Assembly (NCBI GenBank): GCA_902168205.1
Contig: CABHOK010000008.1
Coordinates: 150,500-214,499, forward strand
Direction of reading: 5' to 3'
DNA from: an uncultured Chitinophaga sp.
Lineage (GTDB): Bacteria > Bacteroidota > Bacteroidia > Cytophagales > Cyclobacteriaceae
DNA: 64,000 bases
Of this stretch, positions 52,951 to 61,544 are shown in pieces (the stretch's first letter is position 1; every line of letters begins with the position of its first letter). Made by a program: the position numbers and the translations under genes. A model generated the notes under the pieces. The model did no database searches. It was not told the DNA's origin and saw only the letters and a program-made list of their open reading frames with translations.

Positions 52951-53787
52951 TTATAGAATTTCTGCCAATGAAAAAGTCTGATCAACCCGCACACCTTTCT
53001 CTGTACGTTTTACGGTACAGCACTCATTTACCGGGTCGTGTTCCAGGAAGAGTATATAGCCGTTATCCGCTGCTTCGTTCAAAAATTTCTCCTTCTCTTC
53101 CAGTGTCATTAACGGACGCGTGTCATAGCCCATTACATACGCCAGCGGTATATGTCCAACAGACGGGAGCAGATCGGCCATATAGCAGATCACTTTGTTT
53201 TTATACCGGATCTTCGGAATCATCATTTTGTCCGTATGGCCGGATGCATAGAATATCTCGAACTGCGAAAACGGAGATGTATTTATATCGATAAACTTCA
53301 GGTGGCCGCTTTGCTCCATCGGAAGTATATTTTCTTTTATGAAGCTCGCCTTTTCGCGCGGATTGGGTTTGGTTGCCCATTGCCAGTGATCGGCATTAGA
53401 CCAATACGTTGCGTTCTTAAATACCAGTTCAAGTTTCGAATTCTCGTACCGTACACCTCCCCCACAATGATCGAAGTGAAGATGTGTGAGAAACATATCG
53501 GTTACATCACTCTCTGAAAAACCTGCTTTGTTCAGTGACTTGATGAGACTATCATCGCCATGCAAATAATAGTGACTGAAAAATTTAGCATCCTGCTTAT
53601 CGCCAATGCCGTTGTCAATCAATATCAGTTTGCCTTTGTCTTCTATCAGCAGGCAACGCATGGCCCATGTACAGAGATTGTTTTCATCGGCAGGATTTGT
53701 TTTTTGCCAGATCGATTTAGGTACTACGCCAAACATGGCACCTCCGTCAAGTTTAAACAGGCCGGTATTCATTACATGTAGTTTCAT
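52951..53787 (-). CDS. MBL-fold metallohydrolase
   Basis: 278 residues. Metal-binding motif THLHFDHCGG (HxHxDH), further ligand in YASGHTDKMM and YMADLLPS (Asp), and LFLEHDP (His). Close to the AHL-lactonase/SoxH-type subgroup with KLILIDNGIGDK and N-terminal GLFKLDGGAMFGVVPKSIWQK. Substrate could be an ester or lactone; unknown. First gene of the MBL-patatin-hutU run, 116 bp after accA with a terminator in between. Confidence 0.9.
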   Translation of the reverse strand: MKLHVMNTGLFKLDGGAMFGVVPKSIWQKTNPADENNLCTWAMRCLLIEDKGKLILIDNGIGDKQDAKFFSHYYLHGDDSLIKSLNKAGFSESDVTDMFLTHLHFDHCGGGVRYENSKLELVFKNATYWSNADHWQWATKPNPREKASFIKENILPMEQSGHLKFIDINTSPFSQFEIFYASGHTDKMMIPKIRYKNKVICYMADLLPSVGHIPLAYVMGYDTRPLMTLEEKEKFLNEAADNGYILFLEHDPVNECCTVKRTEKGVRVDQTFSLAEIL

Positions 53788-53845
53788 TCTCGTGCAGGTA
53801 TATAGCTTCGATGTATTTCTCTGGCGCTTAAGGTATCGGGATTTT

Positions 53846-53885
53846 TATAAAAAAGAAAGGCTACCGATATCCGGTAGCCTTTTAT
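53846..53885 (-). terminator. Terminator after accA
   Basis: AAAGGCTACCG (53856-53866) and CGGTAGCCTTT (53872-53882) with a 5-nt loop; on the minus strand a T run follows (complement of 53847-53854). 22 bp past the accA stop. Confidence 0.92.
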
Positions 53886-53903
53886 TCCTAAAGTTTAAGG
53901 TTC

Positions 53904-54851
53904 TTATTCTTTTACAACACCCATGCTGCAGAACTTATCGATACGTTGTTCGATACGTTGCTGCGGTGTAAGCTTCAGAAGTTCTTTGGTTTGTTCCAAT
54001 ATAACTTTCTTCACTTCTTTTGCCATCCACTTTACATCAGTATGTGCGCCACCGAGTGGCTCTCTGATGATACCATCTACCAGTTTAAGCGCATGCATAT
54101 CTTTCGCGGTAAGCTTCAGTAACTCTGCAGCTTGCTCTTTATAGTCCCAGGTTCTCCAAAGAATGGTTGAACAGTTTTCAGGAGAAATTACCGAGTACCA
54201 GGAGTTCTCGAGCATTAACACGCGATCACCGATCGCTATACCCAAGGCACCACCTGAAGCACCTTCACCAATCACGATACAGATTACCGGTACTGTAAGT
54301 CCGAACATCTCTTTTAGGTTACGCGCAATTGCTTCACCTTGTCCGCGCTCTTCTGCCTCAAGTCCAGGGAAAGCTCCCGGAGTATCAATGAACGTTACGA
54401 TAGGTTTGTTGAACTTCTCAGCCATCTTCATGAGGCGCAGCGCTTTACGATAGCCTTCCGGGTTCGCCATACCAAAGTTACGCAACTGGCGCTGCTTGGT
54501 ATTGCGGCCTTTCTGCTGGCCGATTAACATAAAGGTTTGTCCATCAATAGTTCCAAGACCACCCACCATCGCTTTATCGTCAGACACAGTGCGGTCACCG
54601 TGCAACTCGATAAAGTCAGTTGTGATCTCATAGATGTAGTCAAGTGTATACGGTCTGTCGGGATGACGCGAAAGTTGAACACGTTGCCAGCCGGTAAGAT
54701 TCTCGAAAGTCTCTTTCTTGAGATCAAGAATTTTCTTTTCGAGTGCTTTCACAGCAGCTTGTACTTCCTTATCGCTGTCGCTGGCTAAACCTTTCATGTC
54801 GCCAAGTTTTGACTCCAACTCCGCAATAGGCTTCTCAAAATCCAATAGCAT
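53904..54851 (-). CDS. accA: Acetyl-CoA carboxylase carboxyltransferase subunit alpha
   Basis: Alpha subunit of the carboxyltransferase half of acetyl-CoA carboxylase, which makes malonyl-CoA for fatty acid synthesis. 315 residues, normal length. Start [124 protein letters not shown]. AccD, its partner, is not in the window. TAACTTTG box 20 bp upstream of the ATG. Confidence 0.97.
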   Translation of the reverse strand: MLLDFEKPIAELESKLGDMKGLASDSDKEVQAAVKALEKKILDLKKETFENLTGWQRVQLSRHPDRPYTLDYIYEITTDFIELHGDRTVSDDKAMVGGLGTIDGQTFMLIGQQKGRNTKQRQLRNFGMANPEGYRKALRLMKMAEKFNKPIVTFIDTPGAFPGLEAEERGQGEAIARNLKEMFGLTVPVICIVIGEGASGGALGIAIGDRVLMLENSWYSVISPENCSTILWRTWDYKEQAAELLKLTAKDMHALKLVDGIIREPLGGAHTDVKWMAKEVKKVILEQTKELLKLTPQQRIEQRIDKFCSMGVVKE

Positions 54852-55177
54852 ATGGTCGATTTTGTGGGCACAAAGTTAGAAGTATTGTGAAATATCGGTA
54901 ATTTCTGGAAGAGAAATGCATGAAAAGAAAAACTATCATCCGATTTCTGTTTTTTATTTTTTTAACGTATCCTATGGCCCGCTTTTGAATTCCACACCGG
55001 ATAGTCTCTTTGTCGCATCTTCACGATCTACTATCATCCGATCCGCAGATATACTTTGATCACTGAATATCGGAGGCGAATTGAAAGATTTACCCCCGCT
55101 CTTTAGCACAACTGTCAACAGTACACTGCATTGTTATACCCTATTTTTATCATAACAACCAAACGCTATTATACATC
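54852..55177. other. 326-bp intergenic region between accA and the GH5 gene
   Basis: Divergent promoter region. ACTATCATCCGAT occurs twice (54932-54944 and 55029-55041), 97 bp apart. TAACTTTG (minus strand, 54871-54878) is a candidate -7 box for accA. No small ORF was convincing. Confidence 0.6.
54871..54878 (-). promoter_or_regulatory. Candidate -7 box for accA
   Basis: TAACTTTG on the minus strand, 20 bp before the accA ATG. No -33 box recognised at 19 bp. Confidence 0.45.
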
Positions 55178-56485
55178 ATGAAGATTATTCATTGGCTCCT
55201 GATGGCCACTATACTGGCCTTACCCGGCTGCCAGAAGAAAGCAGATTTTGTTACGGTAGACGGAACACATTTCAAGATCGGAACAAAAGATTATTACTAC
55301 CTCGGCACCAATTTTTGGTACGGACTAAATCTGGGATCGAAAGGCAAGGGCGGAGATCGTGCACGACTGATTCGTGAACTAGACCGACTCAAAGCGATGG
55401 GCATTACCAACCTGCGCATTATGGCCGCGAGTGAAGGTCCTGACTCCGAGCCGTACCGTATGGTGCCTGCGTTGCAAACAGCTCCCGGTATATATAACGA
55501 AGAGGTACTAGACGGTCTCGATTTTCTGTTACATGAAATGCGTGCGCGAAATATGTACGCTATTGTTTGCCTCTCCAACTTCTGGAACTGGTCGGGCGGC
55601 ATGGGACAATATATAGTCTGGGCAAATGCCGCGGACTCTATTCCGTATCCACCGCCACACCCGGGTGGAGACTGGGGACGCTACCAGGAATTTGTCGCGC
55701 AGTTCTATACTCATCCGCAGGCGGTGGAGATGCTGAACAAGCACATCACGTTTATTGTCAATCGTAAAAATTCTTACTCGGATATACACTATAAAGATGA
55801 TCCCACCATTATGGCGTGGCAACTTTGCAACGAGCCGCGGGGTGTCAATCATACAAAAGAATATACTTCATGGATTGAGAATACATCTGCATTGATCAAG
55901 AAACTCGACACCAATCACCTGGTAACTACCGGCAGTGAAGGCACTACTTCATCTGCGTATGCCGGTACCGATCCGGGGAAAGATCATTCATTCAAGAGTA
56001 TAGATTACATGACCATTCATATATGGGTGCAGAACTGGAATGTATATGATCCGCAGCGTGCTGAAGAAACGTACGACTCTTCTGTACATTATGCTTTAAA
56101 TTATCTCGATCATCATGAAGCGATTGCCCGCAAACTGAACAAGCCATTAGTACTGGAGGAGTTTGGTATTTCGCGCGACAGCAACAGTCACGATGCAGCA
56201 TCTTCTACACGCATACGCAATCTATACTATGCGAGTATATTTCAGGGTATATATCAAAAAGCAAATCAATCGAACAGTGTCGTTGCCGGTTGTAACTTCT
56301 GGGCGTGGGGTGGCGAAGGCAGACCGCGACAACCTGCCTGTATCTGGAAGGCCGGAGATGATTTTATAGGCGACCCACCCCATGAAACGCAGGGATGGTA
56401 TTCGGTGTATGACCGGGACTCTGCGACTAATTTGATTATTCAGGATTATGCCGTGAAGATAGGAGAATTGGGAAGTAAGGATTAA
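55178..56485 (+). CDS. GH5 mannanase-like lipoprotein
   Basis: 435 residues. Lipoprotein signal (LALPGC, Cys18), so anchored to a membrane, likely outer membrane facing out. GH5 barrel: YYYLGTNFWYGLNLGS, LRIMAASEGPD, acid/base Glu in MAWQLCNEPRG (about 214), nucleophile Glu in LVLEEFGISRD (about 326), C-terminal GCNFWAWGGEGRP. These features match the subfamily of endo-beta-1,4-mannanases (GH5_7) better than cellulases. It would cut mannan or glucomannan. Monocistronic with a terminator. Confidence 0.9.
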   Translation: MKIIHWLLMATILALPGCQKKADFVTVDGTHFKIGTKDYYYLGTNFWYGLNLGSKGKGGDRARLIRELDRLKAMGITNLRIMAASEGPDSEPYRMVPALQTAPGIYNEEVLDGLDFLLHEMRARNMYAIVCLSNFWNWSGGMGQYIVWANAADSIPYPPPHPGGDWGRYQEFVAQFYTHPQAVEMLNKHITFIVNRKNSYSDIHYKDDPTIMAWQLCNEPRGVNHTKEYTSWIENTSALIKKLDTNHLVTTGSEGTTSSAYAGTDPGKDHSFKSIDYMTIHIWVQNWNVYDPQRAEETYDSSVHYALNYLDHHEAIARKLNKPLVLEEFGISRDSNSHDAASSTRIRNLYYASIFQGIYQKANQSNSVVAGCNFWAWGGEGRPRQPACIWKAGDDFIGDPPHETQGWYSVYDRDSATNLIIQDYAVKIGELGSKD

Positions 56486-56493
56486 GGAGTAAG

Positions 56494-56526
56494 AAGAGGT
56501 AGAGATTGCTCTGCCTCTTCTTTTTT
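56494..56526 (+). terminator. Terminator of the GH5 gene
   Basis: AAGAGGTAGAG (56494-56504) pairs with CTCTGCCTCTT (56509-56519), one G-T wobble, followed by CTTTTTT. The A-rich left flank also lets it serve the minus-strand small gene. Confidence 0.88.
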
Positions 56527-56755
56527 ACTCTTCGATTATAAATGTGTGGGGACTGGTTTCGCTGTAGAAGCGTTGGGTATAGTCTCGCCAGCGGGTTATA
56601 AATCCTTCACGAATATCTTTTACATCTGCAACTTCGAGTGATGCTATATCATTGCCCATCATTTTCTGTACTTCAAGAAATTCCTGCCATTCTTCATTGG
56701 AATAGAAGGTAACTTTAAAATACCCGTTGCCGATTGTTCTACTAACCATTTTCAT
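56525..56755 (-). CDS. 76-residue hypothetical protein
   Basis: Starts MKMVSRTIGNGYFKVTFYSN and includes EEWQEFLEVQKMMGNDIASL; ends SPHTFIIEE. Soluble, acidic, no motif recognised. It has a good promoter-like pair upstream (TTG at 56810-56812, TACTTTTG at 56784-56791 on the minus strand). Stop overlaps the GH5 terminator. Confidence 0.65.
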   Translation of the reverse strand: MKMVSRTIGNGYFKVTFYSNEEWQEFLEVQKMMGNDIASLEVADVKDIREGFITRWRDYTQRFYSETSPHTFIIEE

Positions 56756-56783
56756 AGGTGCGCATCGTTCTGTTTACTGAGCA

Positions 56784-56812
56784 CAAAAGTAAACTATTTT
56801 ACTCCGCAGCAA
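56784..56812 (-). promoter_or_regulatory. Bacteroidota-type promoter of the 76-residue gene
   Basis: On the minus strand TTG at 56810-56812 and TACTTTTG at 56784-56791 with about 18 bp between them fit the consensus TTTG-N19-TAnnTTTG closely. The start codon lies 29 bp downstream. Confidence 0.6.
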
Positions 56813-56824
56813 CTATAGAGGTTG

Positions 56825-57997
56825 TCAATTCTGTAACCAGATGATCGGGTTTCGTACCGGCAGGTTTCGAAGTACTTCTTCCACCGTTGGATTATGGTCG
56901 AGGCCTTTCCATGTTTCAAACCAGTTACGCTGTTTGAATGTGTTAGCTCCGAGCACCAAGAACGGATGGGCTACCGGCCATTGATCCCAGTACATAACAT
57001 CTTTCGGATAGGACCATTTACTTTTGTCTTTTACATACGGGTATAAAAATTCAATTCCTTTCTGTATACTTTTTCCATCGGCTGTTTTATAGTGCCACAG
57101 GTCGTGGTCAGCATCCGAAAGTATATGACATACCATAACCATGGCATCGAGATTAAACAGGGAATAGCCGTATGGTTTGGTGCGTTTGAGTTCGCGAGGA
57201 AAACTTCCGTCAGTAGCCATTTGATTCGGAAGTAATATATTTTGATAGCGATCTCTGCAGAAATTCAGAAGCGTATCATTCGAAGTAAATCTCGCGAAAG
57301 CGGCAACCTGCATTACCCAGCAGGTACCATGATTGTTCTCTGCATTCATTTCATCTTTACCATACGGATGTGTTGTAAGCCACTGCAGGTATAGGCGAAA
57401 CCATTGTCGTGTCTGTTGCAGTAGCTCGCGGCTCATGCTGCGCGACTCTTCCATCACCATTATACCTTGTACTACTTCCATCAGATGAATCGTATCGATG
57501 ATACCTATACCTCGCCCGGTATGTCTGCCTTTGATAGCTTGCGCGTAAAGCAACGAAGGGTTCATCATCGTAGTTGTATCTGCGAACCATGCCCGGAGGT
57601 GGATCATGGCGTGCTTTACATATTTATCGTCACGGGTAATTTTATAGGCTGATGCCAGCGCGCCTATAATTCTGCTGAAGCGAATCATCCCTTTACGATG
57701 CGCTGTAAAATTATCCGGGTTCGTCATGCCGTCCCGCTGAATATAGGGACCTTGTGGATTTTCAGGATCAGGCCACCAGTAATCACCTTCGGAATAAAAG
57801 TCATGCTTCCCTCCTGCACTACGCTCGCTGTGTGCCGCTGTAACGGTAACGGGAGTCTCCTTCAATGCCTGGTTTGCTTCTGAGAGTATATGTGCTTTCA
57901 GGACTGCAGTGACATTTCGTTGAGACTGCGCTTGCACATAGGCAGGTACTATTAAAAGGTGAATCGCCAACCACACCCTTAAACATTTCATGATCAT
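56825..57997 (-). CDS. Alginate-lyase-family secreted protein
   Basis: About 390 residues from ATG 57997 (MIMKCLRVWLAIHLLIVPAY, signal peptide ending VQAQ). The all-alpha toroid of the alginate lyase family (PF05426/PL5-like): SERSAGGKHDFYSEGDYWWPDPENP, the catalytic-type NAENNHGTCWVMQ (Asn and His), DGSFPRELKRTKPYGYSLFNLDAM. It may degrade alginate or another uronic-acid polysaccharide by elimination; many Bacteroidota members are not tested. The frame also runs to ATG 58060, 21 residues further, but that start gives an unlikely signal peptide; either is possible. Confidence 0.82.
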   Translation of the reverse strand: MIMKCLRVWLAIHLLIVPAYVQAQSQRNVTAVLKAHILSEANQALKETPVTVTAAHSERSAGGKHDFYSEGDYWWPDPENPQGPYIQRDGMTNPDNFTAHRKGMIRFSRIIGALASAYKITRDDKYVKHAMIHLRAWFADTTTMMNPSLLYAQAIKGRHTGRGIGIIDTIHLMEVVQGIMVMEESRSMSRELLQQTRQWFRLYLQWLTTHPYGKDEMNAENNHGTCWVMQVAAFARFTSNDTLLNFCRDRYQNILLPNQMATDGSFPRELKRTKPYGYSLFNLDAMVMVCHILSDADHDLWHYKTADGKSIQKGIEFLYPYVKDKSKWSYPKDVMYWDQWPVAHPFLVLGANTFKQRNWFETWKGLDHNPTVEEVLRNLPVRNPIIWLQN

Positions 57998-58120
57998 ATT
58001 GGTAAGACGCAACCGGCAGATATTACCCCCAAAATATGATTGCATCTTTTTATAGCCCATTTGAAAAAGAACACCAGTGCTGGCAAGAGATTTTATAGCA
58101 TACCGGAATCGCTACTGACT

Positions 58121-58498
58121 ATGGAATTAAATGAACAAGTTATCTGGCTGTTTGTGTTGGCCATCCCGATTGCGTGCATTGCCTGGACGGTTACGCATGA
58201 AGAAGTATTTAAGGAACCACGGGAATATTGCATCCGAAAAAGTAAAGATTGCCACACCATCGTGCAACGAAAATTCTTTTACCTCTTTACCTGCGAATAT
58301 TGTTTCAGTCACTATGTAACGATATTCATGTTAATCCTCACACGCTATACTTTACTGCTACACGACTGGCGCGGCTATATCATTGCCGGTTTTGCATTGG
58401 TGTGGATCGCCAATATATACATGAGTTTGTATGCCTTTCTGAGAATCGACATTAAGAAGGAAAGAATTTTGACGCAGAAAGAAGAGGAAACAGTCTGA
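58121..58498 (+). CDS. Small membrane protein with CxxC, DUF1360-like
   Basis: 125 residues from ATG 58121 (MELNEQVIWLFVLAIPIACI). Hydrophobic helices at about 7-24, 63-82 and 86-108; between helices one and two lies KFFYLFTCEYCFSHYVT, a CxxC-SH motif recalling the DUF1360 type (CxxCxSxW). Could bind a metal or heme. The frame opens to 58040, where MHLFIAHLKKN... precedes; the inner start is preferred because it begins a good membrane anchor. Function unknown. Confidence 0.7.
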   Translation: MELNEQVIWLFVLAIPIACIAWTVTHEEVFKEPREYCIRKSKDCHTIVQRKFFYLFTCEYCFSHYVTIFMLILTRYTLLLHDWRGYIIAGFALVWIANIYMSLYAFLRIDIKKERILTQKEEETV

Positions 58499-58524
58499 CA
58501 AACCAGTCCTGAACTATACCCAGA

Positions 58525-58884
58525 CTACTTTACCAGCTTCTTAATTTTCTTGAGGAGCTTGGCCGGATCAAGGGGCTTGGTGATAAATTCGTTAACACCC
58601 AGCTTAAGCGCGAGCGCAATCACTTCTTCTTCACCATCTGAAGAAAGCATGATTATGGGAGTATTTTTCTGTTGCTCTTCACGCACCATCTTTAATATTT
58701 CATCACCATTGTGATAGGGCATGTGAATATCGGTGATGATCAGATCAAAATGTTCATGTTCACGTAAATGGCGCAATGCCTCTCTCCCGTCACCGGCGAG
58801 GTAGGGTTCCATTCCTGCATTTTGTAAGGTAAGTTTGATTATTCCCAGCACCACATCATCATCATCGCAGACGAGTATTTTCAT
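58525..58884 (-). CDS. CheY-like single-domain response regulator
   Basis: 119 residues: only a receiver domain. DDDD acidic cluster at 7-10, phospho-acceptor Asp in LIITDIHMP (about 52), Ser/Thr in IIMLSSDG, Lys in FITKPLDP. No output domain, so it acts by protein contact. Located 89 bp downstream of the receiver-histidine kinase gene on the same strand and probably paired with it. Confidence 0.93.
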   Translation of the reverse strand: MKILVCDDDDVVLGIIKLTLQNAGMEPYLAGDGREALRHLREHEHFDLIITDIHMPYHNGDEILKMVREEQQKNTPIIMLSSDGEEEVIALALKLGVNEFITKPLDPAKLLKKIKKLVK

Positions 58885-58973
58885 ATAAAGCCATTCTTGT
58901 ACAGGCTGGCAATATAATTTATTCCGGCTAACTGTAAAACTTCGTCAGAAATGTAGCGTATTCAGGTGTCTGC

Positions 58974-60389
58974 TTAACTCATGGAGGTTGCGTAGTGATT
59001 CGGCAGCGTGATGTAGAATGTAGTGCCATCGCCTTCCTCCGACTCAACGTGAATCGTACCGCCCAGTCGCTGTACGGTTTCTTTTACAAGGTATAGTCCC
59101 AGACCAGACCCTTCATTCTGAGACGTGGCACGGTAAAACATACTGAATATTTTTGACAGATAAGATGAGTTGATACCAATACCGTTGTCTTTAAATGCCA
59201 GTGTAGCCTGGTGCTTTTTTACTTCCACGTTAACCTCAATGGAAGGGCTGGACTTGGAGTAATCCATATATTTTACTGAGTTCGAGATCAGGTTGTTTAT
59301 AATGGCGCGTATACGGTACGCATCTGAATAAAATAAGGACGATTGATTTACATCCACAGTAGCACGAATGCGATCAAATCCTTTCATGAACTTCATCTGC
59401 TGTATACCGTCTTCGATGATCGTGCGGAAGTCAATCTTCTCAATGGTAATTTCTCTCTTGGAATTACGGGCATACTTCAGGAGATCGTTCACTGAGCTAT
59501 CAAGCTTCCGTATACTTTCTTCCATCATCTGAAAATAATGCTTCAGGTTTTTAGAAGCTGCTTCACTTTCCTGTTTGGCAAGGTCCAATAGTCCTAACAC
59601 AGAGTTCAACGGTGAACGTAAATTATGCGCCACACCATATATCATGTGTTCAATCTCGTGATTTGTTTTGGTGAGCTCTTCTACCCGGTGAATCAGATCT
59701 TCGCGTGTAGCGTACGATGTATTACTGGTGCGTAACGCTTTTTGAATCGCCAGAGGTAAACGGTATATATCTGATTTCAATACGTAATCATTGGCGCCTT
59801 GTTGAATACATGTTTTCGCCATGTGCTGTGATACACCGCCACTCACAATGATGAATGGTATATCTGTCTTTACCTTACGGGCCATTGCCAACGCCTCAAG
59901 TGAATTAAATTGAGGTATAGCATGATCTGACAAAATTATATCAGCATTATAATCGGCTAGTGCCTGTACGAATTCTTCGCGGGTATCCACCTGCTTGATC
60001 TTGAACCGCATGCCGGCTTTACGCAACGTCATGGACATCAGTTCAAGGTCTTCCTGTATATCTTCTATCAGCAGAATCTGTAATTCTTTAGAAATGCCGG
60101 GCAAGTCAAACTGTAAGCCTTCACCGGCTTCACCGAGTTTCCTGCGGGCGTCTTCGATGGCCTCGTATACGGAGGTATAAAATTTTACTTCACCGTGATC
60201 GTCCATGACAGGAGTTTGCCAGATACGTTTGTCGTCTTCATCACGGGCTGTCAGGTTAACATAATAAGGATTGGTCGCGGCTGTCTGATGGTCGCTGGGA
60301 GATTGATATAAAATCGTGTTGGTCCTGTCGGAAATGGAAATCTCTATCTTCAGCGAACCAACCTGTATTACCTTGTTATAGACTTCCAT
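58974..60389 (-). CDS. Receiver-histidine kinase hybrid, soluble
   Basis: 471 residues from ATG 60389 (MEVYNKVIQVGSLKIEIS). N-terminal approximately 100 residues unassigned; receiver domain about 107-225 (LQILLIEDIQEDLELM; phospho-acceptor Asp in IILSDHAIP; Ser in IIVSGG; Lys in YVLKSDI); HisKA with His in IYGVAHNLRSPLN; HATPase with NNLISNSVKYM, FKDNGIGI and EGSGLGLYLVKETV. There is no transmembrane helix: cytosolic. Receiver before kinase, rather than after it, marks a phosphorelay kinase or an input-controlled kinase. The frame to TTG 60503 is rejected. TAATTTTG box upstream at 60404-60411. Confidence 0.9.
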   Translation of the reverse strand: MEVYNKVIQVGSLKIEISISDRTNTILYQSPSDHQTAATNPYYVNLTARDEDDKRIWQTPVMDDHGEVKFYTSVYEAIEDARRKLGEAGEGLQFDLPGISKELQILLIEDIQEDLELMSMTLRKAGMRFKIKQVDTREEFVQALADYNADIILSDHAIPQFNSLEALAMARKVKTDIPFIIVSGGVSQHMAKTCIQQGANDYVLKSDIYRLPLAIQKALRTSNTSYATREDLIHRVEELTKTNHEIEHMIYGVAHNLRSPLNSVLGLLDLAKQESEAASKNLKHYFQMMEESIRKLDSSVNDLLKYARNSKREITIEKIDFRTIIEDGIQQMKFMKGFDRIRATVDVNQSSLFYSDAYRIRAIINNLISNSVKYMDYSKSSPSIEVNVEVKKHQATLAFKDNGIGINSSYLSKIFSMFYRATSQNEGSGLGLYLVKETVQRLGGTIHVESEEGDGTTFYITLPNHYATSMS

Positions 60390-60403
60390 ACAATTTTCGG
60401 AAT

Positions 60404-60411
60404 CAAAATTA
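60404..60411 (-). promoter_or_regulatory. Candidate -7 box for the receiver-histidine kinase
   Basis: TAATTTTG on the minus strand, 15 bp upstream of the ATG at 60389. No -33 box at 19 bp. Confidence 0.35.
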
Positions 60412-60599
60412 TTGTGACGGCTAAAAACATGTGCCCGCCCAAACTGACCGAAAAACCTACATACTGAACAATGGTAAACTCTTTTATTCCCCAATACGTA
60501 CAACGACTGCTATCAATGTGGGATTTGATAACCGCAATACTGCATCAACTTATCCAGATAAACTTGTCCAGATAAAAGCAACTCGCTATAACTTCCTGA

Positions 60600-61535
60600 T
60601 TAGTGACTATAGAAGTACGGACATTCCACATCTTTGTGAACGTTGCGGATCCGGGTGCGGAAGTTAAGCGTGAACTCATGCGTACCCCGCGAGTAATTTC
60701 CGATAGCCGAAGTAGTCCAGTCGTATGAGTAAACGAAGTGGAATTTCTCGCTCAGCTTGAAGCTCAGGAATGTGATAATAGCATCGCCCGTACGATACGA
60801 GTGTCCGATGCTGATCTGATCATAAAAGATAACGTTCAGGTTTATATCGGCACTCAGTGGCGTTCCATCCTGTACGCGCAATAAGAAGGAAGGACTTACT
60901 TTCACTTTCTCCATGCGATCGATCGGGAACGTTGTACCGGCATGCAGATAGTATACACGTGGTAATGCCAATTGCTCGAATGAGCCTTTAAAGAAATCAG
61001 CATGCTTCAGTATGGTTGGCACTGAAAAACCGGCAAACATTTTTTTGTTATAGTAAAATATACCACCGCCAAAATTAGGTCTTAGTTCATTGAAAAATCC
61101 ATTGAAGATCGGGTCAGCATCAGCCTTTAAATTCAGCTCGGTGAAGTCTGCCTTAAAGTTGTTGAAGCCACCCTGCACACCGAGCGAGAGAACTCCCCCG
61201 CCCGGACGCTTGATGATATAGGCGTAACTTCCGAAGAGACCTGTATTCCTATAGCTACCGATCTTGTCGTTCGTTACTAACAACCCCAGGCCTACACGCT
61301 CTCTTCGAAAAGCGGAGTGTACACCCAGTGTTGTTGTTTCAGGAGCTCCGTCAAAATTGATCCATTGGTTGCGATAGTTCAGTGTGGCGCTAAGCTGCAC
61401 GTGACTTCCCGCATAGGCGGGGTTAATCAGCAAGCCATTGAATAAATATTGTGAGTATACAATATTATGCTGCGCAAAAAGTTTCCAGGGAACAGACATT
61501 CCCATCAGAGCCAGGCATATTATCATTTTTTTCAT
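60600..61535 (-). CDS. PorP/SprF-family outer-membrane protein
   Basis: 311 residues, signal peptide 1-21 (ending KLFAQ). Opens HNIVYSQYLFNGLLINPAYAGSH, the unmistakable PorP/SprF pattern (QYxxNxxxxNPAYAG). The rest is a predicted beta-barrel (LSATLNYRNQW, GVGLLVTND..., FGGGIFYYNKKMFAGFSVP) and ends near DVECPYFYSH. This family anchors or passes type IX secretion adhesins such as SprB through the outer membrane. Stop and start are 9 bp from the adhesin gene upstream on the same strand, so the two form an operon. Confidence 0.95.
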   Translation of the reverse strand: MKKMIICLALMGMSVPWKLFAQHNIVYSQYLFNGLLINPAYAGSHVQLSATLNYRNQWINFDGAPETTTLGVHSAFRRERVGLGLLVTNDKIGSYRNTGLFGSYAYIIKRPGGGVLSLGVQGGFNNFKADFTELNLKADADPIFNGFFNELRPNFGGGIFYYNKKMFAGFSVPTILKHADFFKGSFEQLALPRVYYLHAGTTFPIDRMEKVKVSPSFLLRVQDGTPLSADINLNVIFYDQISIGHSYRTGDAIITFLSFKLSEKFHFVYSYDWTTSAIGNYSRGTHEFTLNFRTRIRNVHKDVECPYFYSH

Positions 61536-61544
61536 AAGGGTCTT

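Noticed and set aside
60390..60503. TTG-initiated 38-codon extension of the receiver-histidine kinase
   Set aside because: It crosses a -7-like box and has a composition unlike protein; the ATG at 60389 is used.
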